Source: Hyphococcus sp. (GTDB lineage Bacteria; Pseudomonadota; Alphaproteobacteria; Caulobacterales; Parvularculaceae). From it: a stretch of DNA of 64,000 nucleotides. Shown piece after piece: positions 28,284 through 36,705 of the stretch. A model generated the notes under the pieces. The model did not search any database. It was not told where the DNA came from and saw only the letters and a list, made by a program, of their open reading frames with translations. The DNA lies in assembly GCA_021776335.1 (NCBI GenBank), contig JAJFGB010000009.1:124001-188000 (forward strand). Direction: 5' to 3'. Every line of letters begins with the position of its first letter. Position 1 is the stretch's first letter. The position numbers and the translations under genes were made by a program.

Positions 28284-30089
28284 ATGACTGGGCAAGTCCT
28301 GCAGGATAAAAAAGCGACCAAAACGGTTTTGACAGAGAAAAAGCCGGGCGCTGAACTGTTACTCGATGCGCTGGAAGAGCAGGGCGTCGAGGTTATTTTC
28401 GGTTATCCCGGCGGCGCAGTGTTGCCCATTTATGACGCCATCTTCAAACGCAATACGATCCGGCATGTGATGGTGCGCCATGAGCAGGGCGCTGTGCATG
28501 CCGCAGAGGGCTATGCACGGTCTACTGGCAAAGTCGGCGTTGTGCTCGTTACGTCAGGGCCCGGCGCGACCAATGCTGTCACGGGATTAGCCGACGCGCT
28601 GCTCGATTCTATTCCGGTTGTGTGCATTACCGGGCAGGTGGCGAGGGCGCTAATCGGCACCGATGCTTTTCAGGAATGCGACACGATTGGTATTACGCGG
28701 TCATGTACCAAGCACAATTATTTGGTGGAGTCGCCGCAAAAATTACCGACGCTGGTGCATGAGGCATTTCATATCGCGCGCAATGGGCGTCCTGGTCCTG
28801 TACTGATCGATATTCCAAAAGATGTGCAGTTCGAAGAGGCGCACTACACGCCTCGTGATGAGGCGCGAAAACGCAATTGCATTGTGCTGCCTGAAATTAG
28901 AGATACACAAATCGAGACGGCGGTCGATTTGATGCGCCAGGCGCGCCGGCCAGTATTTTATACCGGCGGCGGCGTTATTAATGCGGGGCCCGTCGCCAGC
29001 GAAACATTGCGGGCGTTGGCGCGCGACACAGGGTTCCCGGTGACGTCAACCTTGATGGGCTTGGGCGCTTTTCCGGCTTCGGATCCTCAGTGGCTCGGCA
29101 TGCTCGGCATGCATGGCAGCGTTGAGGCGAACAGCGTCATGCATGATTGCGATGTGATGATTGCGATTGGTGCACGGTTTGATGATCGGATCACGGGTCG
29201 TTTGGATGCGTTCTCGCCAAATTCCCGAAAAATCCATATCGACATCGATCGATCATCGATCAACAAAAATGTTCGTATCGATTTGGGTATTGTCGGAGAC
29301 GCGGGCGCTATAATGGAGGCGCTGCTTGCCGAATGGCGCAAGCGTGAGGCGCAGGAAAAATCGGATCGAGATCGCATTCGGGCATGGTGGACGCAGATTG
29401 GCAAATGGCGCGCAACGAAATCGTTTTGTTACGACGCGAGTGACCAATTCATCAAACCGCAATATGCGATAGAGCGGCTCTATCAACTGACGCGCGACAA
29501 GGATGTCTATGTGACGACTGAAGTCGGCCAGCATCAAATGTGGGCGGCGCAGTATTTTCATTTTGACGACCCCAATCGCTGGATGACTTCTGGCGGTCTC
29601 GGAACGATGGGTTACGGGTTGCCGGCGGCGTTGGGCGTTCAGGCTGCGCATCCTGATGCACTGGTTATCGATATTGCAGGGGATGCGTCGGTGCAGATGA
29701 CGATGCAGGAAATGTCCACAGCAGTGCAGCATGATTTGCCGATCAAGATTTTTATCGTCAACAATGCCTATCTCGGTATGGTTCGCCAGTGGCAGGAATT
29801 GTTACATGGCGGACGCTATTCTCATTCCTATTCGGATAGTCTGCCGGACTTTGTCAAACTGGCCGAGGCCTATGGCGGCGTCGGTTTGCGCGCCACGAAG
29901 CCGCAAGAACTCGACGCGAAGATTGAGGAAATGATCAGCGTCAATAAGCCGGTATTATTCGATTGCGTCGTGACACAGGAAGAAAATGTCTTCCCGATGA
30001 TCCCTTCCGGCGCCGCTCACAATGAAATGCTGCTGGGTGGGACCGTAACCGGTGATGAAATCAGCGATGCCGGAAAGGCGTTGGTCTGA
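28284..30089 (+). CDS. ilvB: Acetolactate synthase large (catalytic) subunit
   Basis: Predicted 601-residue thiamine-diphosphate enzyme making acetolactate and acetohydroxybutyrate. The catalytic Glu67 is in VRHEQGAVHAAEGYAR. The ThDP/Mg motif is IAGDASVQMTMQE followed by IVNNAYLGMVRQWQE. The FAD-binding middle domain is present. The ATG at 28284 is chosen over an in-frame start at 28239, which would overlap ilvC. The stop overlaps the ilvN start (TGATG), coupling the two subunits. Confidence 0.96.
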   Translation: MTGQVLQDKKATKTVLTEKKPGAELLLDALEEQGVEVIFGYPGGAVLPIYDAIFKRNTIRHVMVRHEQGAVHAAEGYARSTGKVGVVLVTSGPGATNAVTGLADALLDSIPVVCITGQVARALIGTDAFQECDTIGITRSCTKHNYLVESPQKLPTLVHEAFHIARNGRPGPVLIDIPKDVQFEEAHYTPRDEARKRNCIVLPEIRDTQIETAVDLMRQARRPVFYTGGGVINAGPVASETLRALARDTGFPVTSTLMGLGAFPASDPQWLGMLGMHGSVEANSVMHDCDVMIAIGARFDDRITGRLDAFSPNSRKIHIDIDRSSINKNVRIDLGIVGDAGAIMEALLAEWRKREAQEKSDRDRIRAWWTQIGKWRATKSFCYDASDQFIKPQYAIERLYQLTRDKDVYVTTEVGQHQMWAAQYFHFDDPNRWMTSGGLGTMGYGLPAALGVQAAHPDALVIDIAGDASVQMTMQEMSTAVQHDLPIKIFIVNNAYLGMVRQWQELLHGGRYSHSYSDSLPDFVKLAEAYGGVGLRATKPQELDAKIEEMISVNKPVLFDCVVTQEENVFPMIPSGAAHNEMLLGGTVTGDEISDAGKALV

Positions 30090-30640
30090 TGCATTCAAAA
30101 ACTCAATCCCAATCTGTTTATCCGGTGACACCTGATGAGGGCGCGGCAGCGGAGGCTATTCTCGCTGTCATTGTCGACAATGAGCCTGGCGTATTGTCTC
30201 GCGTTGTCGGGATGATTTCTGCGCGCGGCTACAATATTGAAAGCCTTACGGTTGCCGAGACAGACGTCGAAAAACATACGTCACGCATTACAGTTGTGAC
30301 CAATGGCACGCCGGCAAAAATTGAGCAGATCAAGGCGCAGCTGGGCCGCTTGGTGCCGGTGCGCCGCGTTATCGATGTGACAGCAGAAACTGAAGCGTTG
30401 GAGCGAGAGCTTGCTCTGGTTAAGGTTGTCAGCAGTGGCGACCAACGTGTTGAAGCGATGCGTCTTGCGGACATCTTTCGCGCGCGAGCCTTGGATGCGA
30501 CCCAGACTTCGTTTGTTTTTGAAGTCACGGGTACGCGTGAAAAAATCAATGCCTTTATCGAACTTATGAAACCGCTTGGCTTAACAGAAACCTCGCGCAC
30601 AGGTGTTCTTTCAATTCGACGCGGCGTGGAAAGTGATTAG
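30089..30640 (+). CDS. ilvN: Acetolactate synthase small (regulatory) subunit
   Basis: Predicted 183-residue regulatory subunit. The N-terminal ACT domain (AVIVDNEPGVLSRVVGMI, RGYNIESLTVAETD) binds valine in characterised homologues, and a second C-terminal regulatory domain follows (LALVKVVS..., GTREKINAFIELMKP). The length fits the IlvH-type long small subunit. It starts on the last base of the ilvB stop codon. Confidence 0.95.
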   Translation: MHSKTQSQSVYPVTPDEGAAAEAILAVIVDNEPGVLSRVVGMISARGYNIESLTVAETDVEKHTSRITVVTNGTPAKIEQIKAQLGRLVPVRRVIDVTAETEALERELALVKVVSSGDQRVEAMRLADIFRARALDATQTSFVFEVTGTREKINAFIELMKPLGLTETSRTGVLSIRRGVESD

Positions 30641-30656
30641 TAGCATGCGATGTAAA

Positions 30657-30734
30657 ATGTACCGGTTCATGATTGATCTTGACCTCCTCCTCCTTATCAC
30701 CGCGCGGCGAGAATCGCCGCGCGCTGGAAGCTGA
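30657..30734 (+). CDS. leuA leader peptide (Leu-rich)
   Basis: A short ORF with ATGs at 30657 and 30669 (in frame), encoding MYRFMIDLDLLLLITARRESPRAGS, 25 residues. It contains DLLLLI: four consecutive Leu codons CTC CTC CTC CTT. Leu-rich peptides ending in an Arg-Arg stretch are a familiar form of leuA leader in alphaproteobacteria. No strong Shine-Dalgarno precedes either ATG. The ORF ends 31 bases before the leuA start, and its 3' part forms a perfect hairpin. Confidence 0.75.
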   Translation: MYRFMIDLDLLLLITARRESPRAGS

Positions 30735-30755
30735 AAAAGATAAGGTAAAAAAGGA
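30691..30755 (+). promoter_or_regulatory. leuA leader RNA: hairpin and RBS-pairing element
   Basis: CGCGCGGCG (30701-30709) and CGCCGCGCG (30715-30723) form a perfect nine-base-pair hairpin with loop AGAAT. No T-run follows, so it is not an ordinary terminator. The leader's Leu/Ile codons CCTTATC (30692-30698) are fully complementary to GATAAGG (30739-30745), and TCCTT (30691-30695) is complementary to the leuA ribosome binding site AAGGA (30751-30755). Stalling on the Leu codons would keep the ribosome binding site free. Confidence 0.6.
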
Positions 30756-30764
30756 TCATTGATT

Positions 30765-32336
30765 ATGACGACGCAGACCGACGACACCCATGTGAAAATT
30801 TTCGACACAACCTTGCGCGATGGCGAGCAGGCGCCGGGTTTTTCAATGTCAACCGATGCAAAGCTTGTCGTCGCAAGGGCGCTGCAGGCGATGAATGTTG
30901 ATATTATCGAGGCGGGTTTTGCTGCCGCATCGCCCGGCGATACAGCTGCGGTTCGGGCGGTGGCGGAGGAAATCGAAGGGCCGGTGATTTGTTCTCTCTC
31001 ACGATTGAATGAGGGCGATATCGAAGCCTCCGCCCGTGCGATCGAGCCAGCGGCGAAAAAGCGAATTCACACTTTCATCGGCACCAGTCCAACGCATCGC
31101 GAAGCTAAACTGAAACTCACTAAAGATGAGATCTTGAAACGTATCTCCGAAACGGTTCGTTTTGCGCGCTCGGCTTGTGACGACATTGAATTTTCGCCGG
31201 AGGATGCGATCCGTACGGAGCGCGAATATTTGTTGGAGGCCGTACAGGCCGCGATTGAGGCCGGGGCGACCACGATCAATATCCCCGATACCGTCGGGTA
31301 CACCACGCCGGAAGAAATAACCGCCCTGTTTAGGCACCTTAAAAAGTACACGCCCGGCGCCGATCAGGTCATATTCAGTGTCCACTGCCATGATGATTTA
31401 GGGATGGCTGTCGCCAATAGCCTCGCAGCGGTGCGTGGCGGTGCGCGCCAGATTGAATGCGCAATCAACGGCATTGGTGAGCGTGCAGGCAATTGTTCGA
31501 CGGAAGAGGCGGTGATGGCGTTGGCGACACGCCGGGATTTCTTTGGCCTGGATACTCAAATTGAAACGACCAAGCTCTTTTCGGCAAGCGTCGCGTTGTC
31601 CCGGGTCACCCATAACCCGATCCCACGCAACAAAGCCATCGTTGGCAAGAATGCATTTGCCCATGAAGCGGGCATTCACCAGCACGGGGTTCTTGCAGAC
31701 AAGCGGACTTACGAAATAATGGATGCTGAATCGGTGGGAATGCCGTCTAACGCCATCGTCCTTGGTAAGCATTCCGGCAAACATGCTTTGGCGGCGCGCA
31801 TACAAGCGCTCGGATTCAGCGTGGCGAAACAAAAGATTGAGGATATATTTCCTGACTTTAAACGCCTCGCCGATACTTGCCGCGAAGTTACTGACGCTGA
31901 TCTCGTCAAATTGGTCACCGGCAACGCCCGTGTTGACGGGCGCGCCGGTCCGTGGCGCATGCGTCGGACGGAGTTGCGCGCTGACGTTGAAGACGGCACG
32001 CGTCCCTATGCACGCATCACCATGGAACATGATAATGGCGATCGACGCACCGTCGCGCACGATGGCGACGGGCCCATTGACGCCGCATTTTCTGCGGTTT
32101 GCGCCCTCACTGACGTGCCGGGGCGTATCAGCGTGCTTGACCTCCACCATGTGGCGTCAGAAGGCATTGTGCGTGCCGAAGTCGTGGTTGAGGTCGATGG
32201 CCGGTTTTTTACCGGCAATGCTCAGGAAGTAGATATTGCTGATGCTGCGGTTGCCGCCTTTGTCGCGGCTATCAATCAGGCAGCGGCATTGCGGGCAAAC
32301 GCGCCTGTGAAGGAAGAATTGGCGACCGCGCAATGA
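30765..32336 (+). CDS. leuA: 2-isopropylmalate synthase
   Basis: Predicted 523-residue enzyme condensing 2-ketoisovalerate with acetyl-CoA, the first leucine-specific step. The catalytic barrel starts [17 protein letters not shown], and the metal-binding HxH is in [15 protein letters not shown]. The linker contains [16 protein letters not shown]. The C-terminal regulatory domain that binds leucine is present from about residue 390. The ATG at 30765 has AAGGA nine bases before it. The stop overlaps leuC in an ATGA. Confidence 0.95.
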   Translation: MTTQTDDTHVKIFDTTLRDGEQAPGFSMSTDAKLVVARALQAMNVDIIEAGFAAASPGDTAAVRAVAEEIEGPVICSLSRLNEGDIEASARAIEPAAKKRIHTFIGTSPTHREAKLKLTKDEILKRISETVRFARSACDDIEFSPEDAIRTEREYLLEAVQAAIEAGATTINIPDTVGYTTPEEITALFRHLKKYTPGADQVIFSVHCHDDLGMAVANSLAAVRGGARQIECAINGIGERAGNCSTEEAVMALATRRDFFGLDTQIETTKLFSASVALSRVTHNPIPRNKAIVGKNAFAHEAGIHQHGVLADKRTYEIMDAESVGMPSNAIVLGKHSGKHALAARIQALGFSVAKQKIEDIFPDFKRLADTCREVTDADLVKLVTGNARVDGRAGPWRMRRTELRADVEDGTRPYARITMEHDNGDRRTVAHDGDGPIDAAFSAVCALTDVPGRISVLDLHHVASEGIVRAEVVVEVDGRFFTGNAQEVDIADAAVAAFVAAINQAAALRANAPVKEELATAQ

Positions 32337-33760
32337 GCAACGCGGAAGACAAACCGCTGTCGCTTTTTGAAAAGCTATGGCGACGACATGTTGTTGTCGC
32401 AGAGGACAGCGAGCGTCCGGCTGTTATTTATATAGATTTGCATCTCATACATGAAGTGACGTCGCCGCAGGCTTTTGATGTTCTGGCGGGAAAGGAGCTT
32501 CGCGTGCGTCGCCCGGATTTGACTTTCGCGACGCTTGATCATTCGACGCCAACACTCCCGGCCGACGACAAAGGCGTATATCCCTACGCGACTCCGGCGG
32601 CGGCGGCGCAAGTTGACACGTTGATCCATAATTGCCGCGAGCATGATATTCCATTGCTGGGGCTAGATGACCCAAGGCGCGGGATTGTACACGTTATCGG
32701 GCCGGAACTTGGGCTCACCCAACCTGGCAAAACAATCGTGTGTGGCGACAGTCACACGTCAACGCATGGTGCTTTTGGAGCCCTGGCTTTCGGTATCGGG
32801 ACAACGGAAGTTGGTCATGTGCTGGCGACCCAGTGCGTATTGCAACGTAGACCCAAATCCATGCGTGTAACTTTCACTGGCGTATTGTCACCCGGCGTTA
32901 GTGCGAAAGATATGGCGCTGGCGATGATTGCGGATGTGGGCGCTGATGGCGGACAGGGTTATGCGATAGAATTCGCCGGGCAAGCAGTTGAAAACCTTTC
33001 CATGGAAGGGCGCATGACCCTTTGCAATATGTCGATTGAGGCCGGCGCCCGATTTGGCATGATTGCGCCGGATGCGACGACATTTGAATGGCTTGAAGGC
33101 AGGGAGCAGGCGCCGTCGGGGGATAAATGGGATACATGTGTTGCCGACTGGAGCACATTGCCCAGCGAGCAGGATGCAGTATTCGACAAGGAAGTGCGCA
33201 TCGATGCGTCTGCGATCCCGCCGATGATTACCTATGGTGTGTCGCCGGATGCTGCCGCGGCAGTTGACGGGCGCGCGCCGCGACCGGTAAGCGATGCTGA
33301 AAAGCACGCATCGGAGTATATGAAGTTTGAAGCCGACCAACCGTTTTCAGCCGCCAGTGTTGATCGCGTGTTTATCGGCAGTTGCACTAACTCACGTTTA
33401 TCGGACTTACGTGAGGCAGCGAACATAATGCGCAATCGAAAAGTGAAAGAGGGCGTCATCGTTCTTGTGGTGCCAGGCTCGGAGACCATTCGCGCAGCGG
33501 CAGAAGCTGAGAACCTTCACAAAATATTTCTAAAAGCCGGCGCCGAATGGCGACGGTCGGGTTGCTCGATGTGCATTGCAATGAACGGCGACCAGGGCGC
33601 ACCGGGCGAACTGGTTGTTTCCACCTCAAACAGAAATTTTATCGGACGCCAGGGCAGGGGCGTTCGCACGGTTCTCGCAAGCCCGGCGACGGCCGCTGCA
33701 TCGGCCATTGAGGGGCGAATTGCAGACCCGCGCCCCTATCTTGCAGTGGCGGGAAGGTGA
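32333..33760 (+). CDS. leuC: 3-isopropylmalate dehydratase large subunit
   Basis: Predicted 475-residue aconitase-family subunit isomerising 2- to 3-isopropylmalate. The 4Fe-4S cysteines are in FIGSCTNSRLSDL and GCSMCIAMN. Substrate and cluster surroundings such as VCGDSHTSTHGAFGALAFGIGTTEV match LeuC. The start overlaps leuA and the stop overlaps the leuD GTG start by four bases, so the subunits are translationally coupled. Confidence 0.96.
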   Translation: MSNAEDKPLSLFEKLWRRHVVVAEDSERPAVIYIDLHLIHEVTSPQAFDVLAGKELRVRRPDLTFATLDHSTPTLPADDKGVYPYATPAAAAQVDTLIHNCREHDIPLLGLDDPRRGIVHVIGPELGLTQPGKTIVCGDSHTSTHGAFGALAFGIGTTEVGHVLATQCVLQRRPKSMRVTFTGVLSPGVSAKDMALAMIADVGADGGQGYAIEFAGQAVENLSMEGRMTLCNMSIEAGARFGMIAPDATTFEWLEGREQAPSGDKWDTCVADWSTLPSEQDAVFDKEVRIDASAIPPMITYGVSPDAAAAVDGRAPRPVSDAEKHASEYMKFEADQPFSAASVDRVFIGSCTNSRLSDLREAANIMRNRKVKEGVIVLVVPGSETIRAAAEAENLHKIFLKAGAEWRRSGCSMCIAMNGDQGAPGELVVSTSNRNFIGRQGRGVRTVLASPATAAASAIEGRIADPRPYLAVAGR

Positions 33761-34350
33761 AGCCTGTGTCTGTAGAGCCCTTTCGCAAATTAACATCGCG
33801 CACAATCGTATTGTCTGAAGATAATATCGATACGGATCAGATTATTCCAGCGCGTTTTCTCACGACCACCGAACGGTCTGGCCTGGGCAAAGCCGCTTTC
33901 TACGACTGGCGTTATGACGACGCCGGTCGGCCACGAAATCAAAGCCCTTTAAGTCTTGTTGAACAAGGCGGTCACTCAATTTTGGTGGCGGGAAGTAATT
34001 TTGGATGCGGATCCTCACGAGAGCATGCGCCATGGGCGTTGGTCGATCTTGGTGTTCAAGCGGTAATCAGCTCGGATATTGCCGATATTTTCAAAAGCAA
34101 TGCACTCAAGAATGGATTGTTGCCTGTTGAGGTCGATAGCAAAACCCATCGCCAATTATTGAATTCGCCGGGCGAGGAAGTGACCATTGATCTTGAATCT
34201 CAAACGGTGCGATTTGCCGAGGGGGAGTGGCAAGCAGTGTTTGAAGTAGACAGCTTTGCCCGCTATTGCCTGCTTGAAGGCGTCGATCCGCTTGGTTTTA
34301 TTATGCAACAATTGCCTCAGATTATGCAGTTTGAGAAGGGCCTGAAATGA
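33757..34350 (+). CDS. leuD: 3-isopropylmalate dehydratase small subunit
   Basis: Predicted 197-residue swivelling-domain subunit. DNIDTDQIIPARFL and VAGSNFGCGSSREHAPWAL are the LeuD signatures, the latter placing the conserved substrate loop. The start is GTG at 33757, overlapping the leuC stop (GTGA). The stop overlaps the leuB ATG (ATGA). Confidence 0.95.
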   Translation: MKPVSVEPFRKLTSRTIVLSEDNIDTDQIIPARFLTTTERSGLGKAAFYDWRYDDAGRPRNQSPLSLVEQGGHSILVAGSNFGCGSSREHAPWALVDLGVQAVISSDIADIFKSNALKNGLLPVEVDSKTHRQLLNSPGEEVTIDLESQTVRFAEGEWQAVFEVDSFARYCLLEGVDPLGFIMQQLPQIMQFEKGLK

Positions 34351-35390
34351 GCTTTGCAATCGCATTTTTGCCAGGCGATGGCGTCGGACCGGAAGTAGCG
34401 AGCGCCGCGCGTCAGATTATGGAACACACAGCGCGGCGTCATGAAATTTCGATTAGATTCGATGACTATTCGTTTGGCGGCGCTGCCATTGATCTATGCG
34501 GCGAACCATTTCCGCCCGCGACGAAAGAAGGCTGCGTTAATGCAGATGCCGTTTTTCTTGGCGCTGTTGGCGGGCCAAAATGGGAGGGCGGTGACATTCG
34601 CCCGGAGATGGGCCTTCTTGAGTTGCGCAAGCAGCTAGGATTGTTTGCCAATCTACGCCCCACACGGATAATGCCGGGACTGGACCACTTATCGCCATTG
34701 AGGGCTGACCGCGCAGCTGGTGTAGATCTGCTGATTGTGCGGGAATTGATTGGCGGATTGTATTTTGGCGCCCGCGAAGAAGGGACAGAAAAAGCAAGTG
34801 ATCAGTGCGTTTATACGCGCGAAGAGGTCGTCCGTGTTGCCCGTGTCGCGTTTGAAACGGCGAGATTACGTAGCGGTCGTGTGACTTCTGTCGACAAGGC
34901 AAATGTGCTGGCGACAAGCAGGCTTTGGCGGCGTGTTGTTACGCAATTGCAGGAGACGGAATATCCAGACATCATACTTGATCATATGTTGGTCGATGCG
35001 ATGGCCATGAAACTTATACAAGCGCCCTCGGATTTTGACGTCATTCTAACCGAAAATTTATTCGGTGATATTCTGAGCGACGAAGCCTCAGTGATCGCGG
35101 GTTCAATTGGGCTGGCGCCGTCTGCTTCGCTTGGGGAAAGCCGGGCCGGACTTTATGAACCCATCCATGGATCAGCACCCGATATTGCCGGCACAGATAG
35201 AGCAAACCCTGCCGGCGCTATCTTGAGCGGCGCCATGTTGTTTCGCCATAGCCTCGGCGCCGAAGAGGCGGCGTTGTCTATTGAGCAAGCGGTCGAGACC
35301 GCGTTGGGCAATGGCGATGGAACAGCGGATGTCAACGGGGCTGACGGATGTCGGTCTTTCACAGATAAAATTGCCGCGCTGATCCCATAA
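34347..35390 (+). CDS. leuB: 3-isopropylmalate dehydrogenase
   Basis: Predicted 347-residue NAD-dependent oxidative decarboxylase, third step of leucine synthesis. LPGDGVGPEV, the substrate-binding LRKQLGLFANLRPTR and VRELIGGLYFG, and the metal-binding DVILTENLFGDILSDEAS are all present. GLYEPIHGSAPDIAG is the NAD-binding ending. It is the last gene of a four-gene leu operon in which every junction overlaps by four bases. Confidence 0.96.
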   Translation: MSFAIAFLPGDGVGPEVASAARQIMEHTARRHEISIRFDDYSFGGAAIDLCGEPFPPATKEGCVNADAVFLGAVGGPKWEGGDIRPEMGLLELRKQLGLFANLRPTRIMPGLDHLSPLRADRAAGVDLLIVRELIGGLYFGAREEGTEKASDQCVYTREEVVRVARVAFETARLRSGRVTSVDKANVLATSRLWRRVVTQLQETEYPDIILDHMLVDAMAMKLIQAPSDFDVILTENLFGDILSDEASVIAGSIGLAPSASLGESRAGLYEPIHGSAPDIAGTDRANPAGAILSGAMLFRHSLGAEEAALSIEQAVETALGNGDGTADVNGADGCRSFTDKIAALIP

Positions 35391-35412
35391 GCGATCTGGT
35401 AAAACCCGCCTG

Positions 35413-35859
35413 TTACTCCATAATGTCTTCGTTCCAGAGCGTCGGATTTTCAGCAATAAACCGCGCCATCAATTCCATTGAAGCCGGGTGCGCAACATCA
35501 ATCACTTCAATGCCATGCTCACGCAGGAATTTCTCATTGCCGCCAAAATTTTGAGTATCGTTAATCACGACGCGCGGAATCTTGAACTGGACGATCGTGC
35601 CAGCGCACATCATGCATGGTGACAGGGATGTATATAACGTTGTGTCCCGGTAGGATTTTTGTCTGCCGGCATTTCTCAGGCAGTCCATTTCGCCATGGGC
35701 GATAGGATCACCCTTCTGTATGCGCTGATTGTGCCCGGTTGAAATCAGGCGCCCATCTTGCGCTAGTGCTGCACCAATAGGCAGGCCGCCAGCGTCAAAA
35801 CTATTCTTTGCTTCTTCAAACGCTTTGTCGATGAACTGATGATCCCATTCATTGAGCAT
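35413..35859 (-). CDS. Cytosine deaminase, yeast Fcy1-like (nucleoside deaminase fold)
   Basis: Predicted 148-residue zinc deaminase. Zinc and catalytic residues are in HGEMDCLRNAGR (His and Glu) and SPCMMCAG (two Cys). The whole chain resembles yeast cytosine deaminase, down to the ending ENPTLWNEDIME, which parallels the yeast ERPQDWFEDIGE. It would convert cytosine to uracil. The ATG at 35859 is preferred to 35865 because AGGA then has proper spacing. It is divergent from upp, whose product uses uracil, which supports the assignment. A tRNA-adenosine or guanine deaminase is less likely. Confidence 0.82.
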   Translation of the reverse strand: MLNEWDHQFIDKAFEEAKNSFDAGGLPIGAALAQDGRLISTGHNQRIQKGDPIAHGEMDCLRNAGRQKSYRDTTLYTSLSPCMMCAGTIVQFKIPRVVINDTQNFGGNEKFLREHGIEVIDVAHPASMELMARFIAENPTLWNEDIME

Positions 35860-35887
35860 GATCATATCCTGTTCGGCGGCAGACTAA

Positions 35888-35928
35888 CGTTGTCCCTGAT
35901 GGACAACGAAATCAGGATAACGGATAAC
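35888..35928. promoter_or_regulatory. Palindrome and tandem repeat between deaminase and upp genes
   Basis: CGTTGTCC (35888-35895) and GGACAACG (35901-35908) are a perfect inverted repeat around CTGAT. It is followed by two head-to-tail copies of GGATAAC (35915-35921 and 35922-35928). They lie in the 123-base divergent spacer and could be operator sites serving both genes. No factor can be named. Confidence 0.5.
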
Positions 35929-35982
35929 AACCGGAAATGTTAGAAGCATCGTCACGAAAAGCCATTGGCGAAAAGGGGAAAA

Positions 35983-36615
35983 ATGTCCCAAATGCTCACG
36001 ATCGTGGATCACCCGCTGATTCAGCACAAGCTCACAATTTTGCGCAACAAAGAGACGTCGATCATGCAATTTCGTCAGGTTTTGCGCGAGATTTCCTTCG
36101 TTCTTGGTTGCGAAGTGACAAAAGATCTGGTGCTTGGGGAGGTAGAGATCGAAACGCCGCTGGAGCGTGCGACTCTGCCTTATCTTGAAGGCAAAAAACT
36201 GTGCTTTGTGTCAATTTTGCGCGCTGGCAATGGTTTGTTGGACGGTGTTTTGGATCTTGTTCCGTCGGCGCGTGTTGGCCATATCGGTCTTTATCGCGAC
36301 CCTGAGACGCTTGAAGCTGTTCAGTATTATTTCAAGGCGCCGGATGCGCTGGGCGAGCGGCAGGTCATCATGGTCGACCCGATGCTGGCGACGGCGAACA
36401 CCGCGATCGCGGGCGCGAACCTGCTAAAGGGCAAGGGCGCAAAGCGGATCAAGTTCATGTGTCTGCTCGCCGCGCCGGAAGGCGTTAAGGCATTCAGTGA
36501 CGCGCATCCCGACATTCCCATCGTAACGGCGGCGCTCGACCGGAAACTCAACGAGCATGGCTACATTGTGCCGGGTCTTGGTGATGCCGGTGACCGAATG
36601 TACGGCACAAAATAG
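35983..36615 (+). CDS. upp: Uracil phosphoribosyltransferase
   Basis: Predicted 210-residue enzyme making UMP from uracil and PRPP. The PRPP loop reads [14 protein letters not shown]; the usual ATGG/ATGN sequence has Ala in place of the first Gly. [18 protein letters not shown] and the uracil-binding ending [16 protein letters not shown] are standard. The ATG at 35983 is chosen for the AGGGGAAAA before it rather than the in-frame ATG at 35965. It is divergent from the cytosine deaminase, completing a cytosine-to-UMP salvage path. Confidence 0.95.
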   Translation: MSQMLTIVDHPLIQHKLTILRNKETSIMQFRQVLREISFVLGCEVTKDLVLGEVEIETPLERATLPYLEGKKLCFVSILRAGNGLLDGVLDLVPSARVGHIGLYRDPETLEAVQYYFKAPDALGERQVIMVDPMLATANTAIAGANLLKGKGAKRIKFMCLLAAPEGVKAFSDAHPDIPIVTAALDRKLNEHGYIVPGLGDAGDRMYGTK

Positions 36616-36656
36616 TATTTTTAGAAAAAACTATCTGCACCCTTGACTAAGGAGAG

Positions 36657-36689
36657 AGGGTGTTGCGCGATTAAATCGCACAACACCCT
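36657..36689. terminator. Long hairpin between convergent upp and tadG-like genes
   Basis: AGGGTGTTGCGCGAT (36657-36671) pairs with ATCGCACAACACCCT (36675-36689) over 15 positions with one mismatch and a three-base loop. It sits between the ends of two convergent genes, so it may end transcription in both directions, though no long T-run flanks it. Confidence 0.5.
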
Positions 36690-36705
36690 GAAGTTTGGTC
36701 GCACC

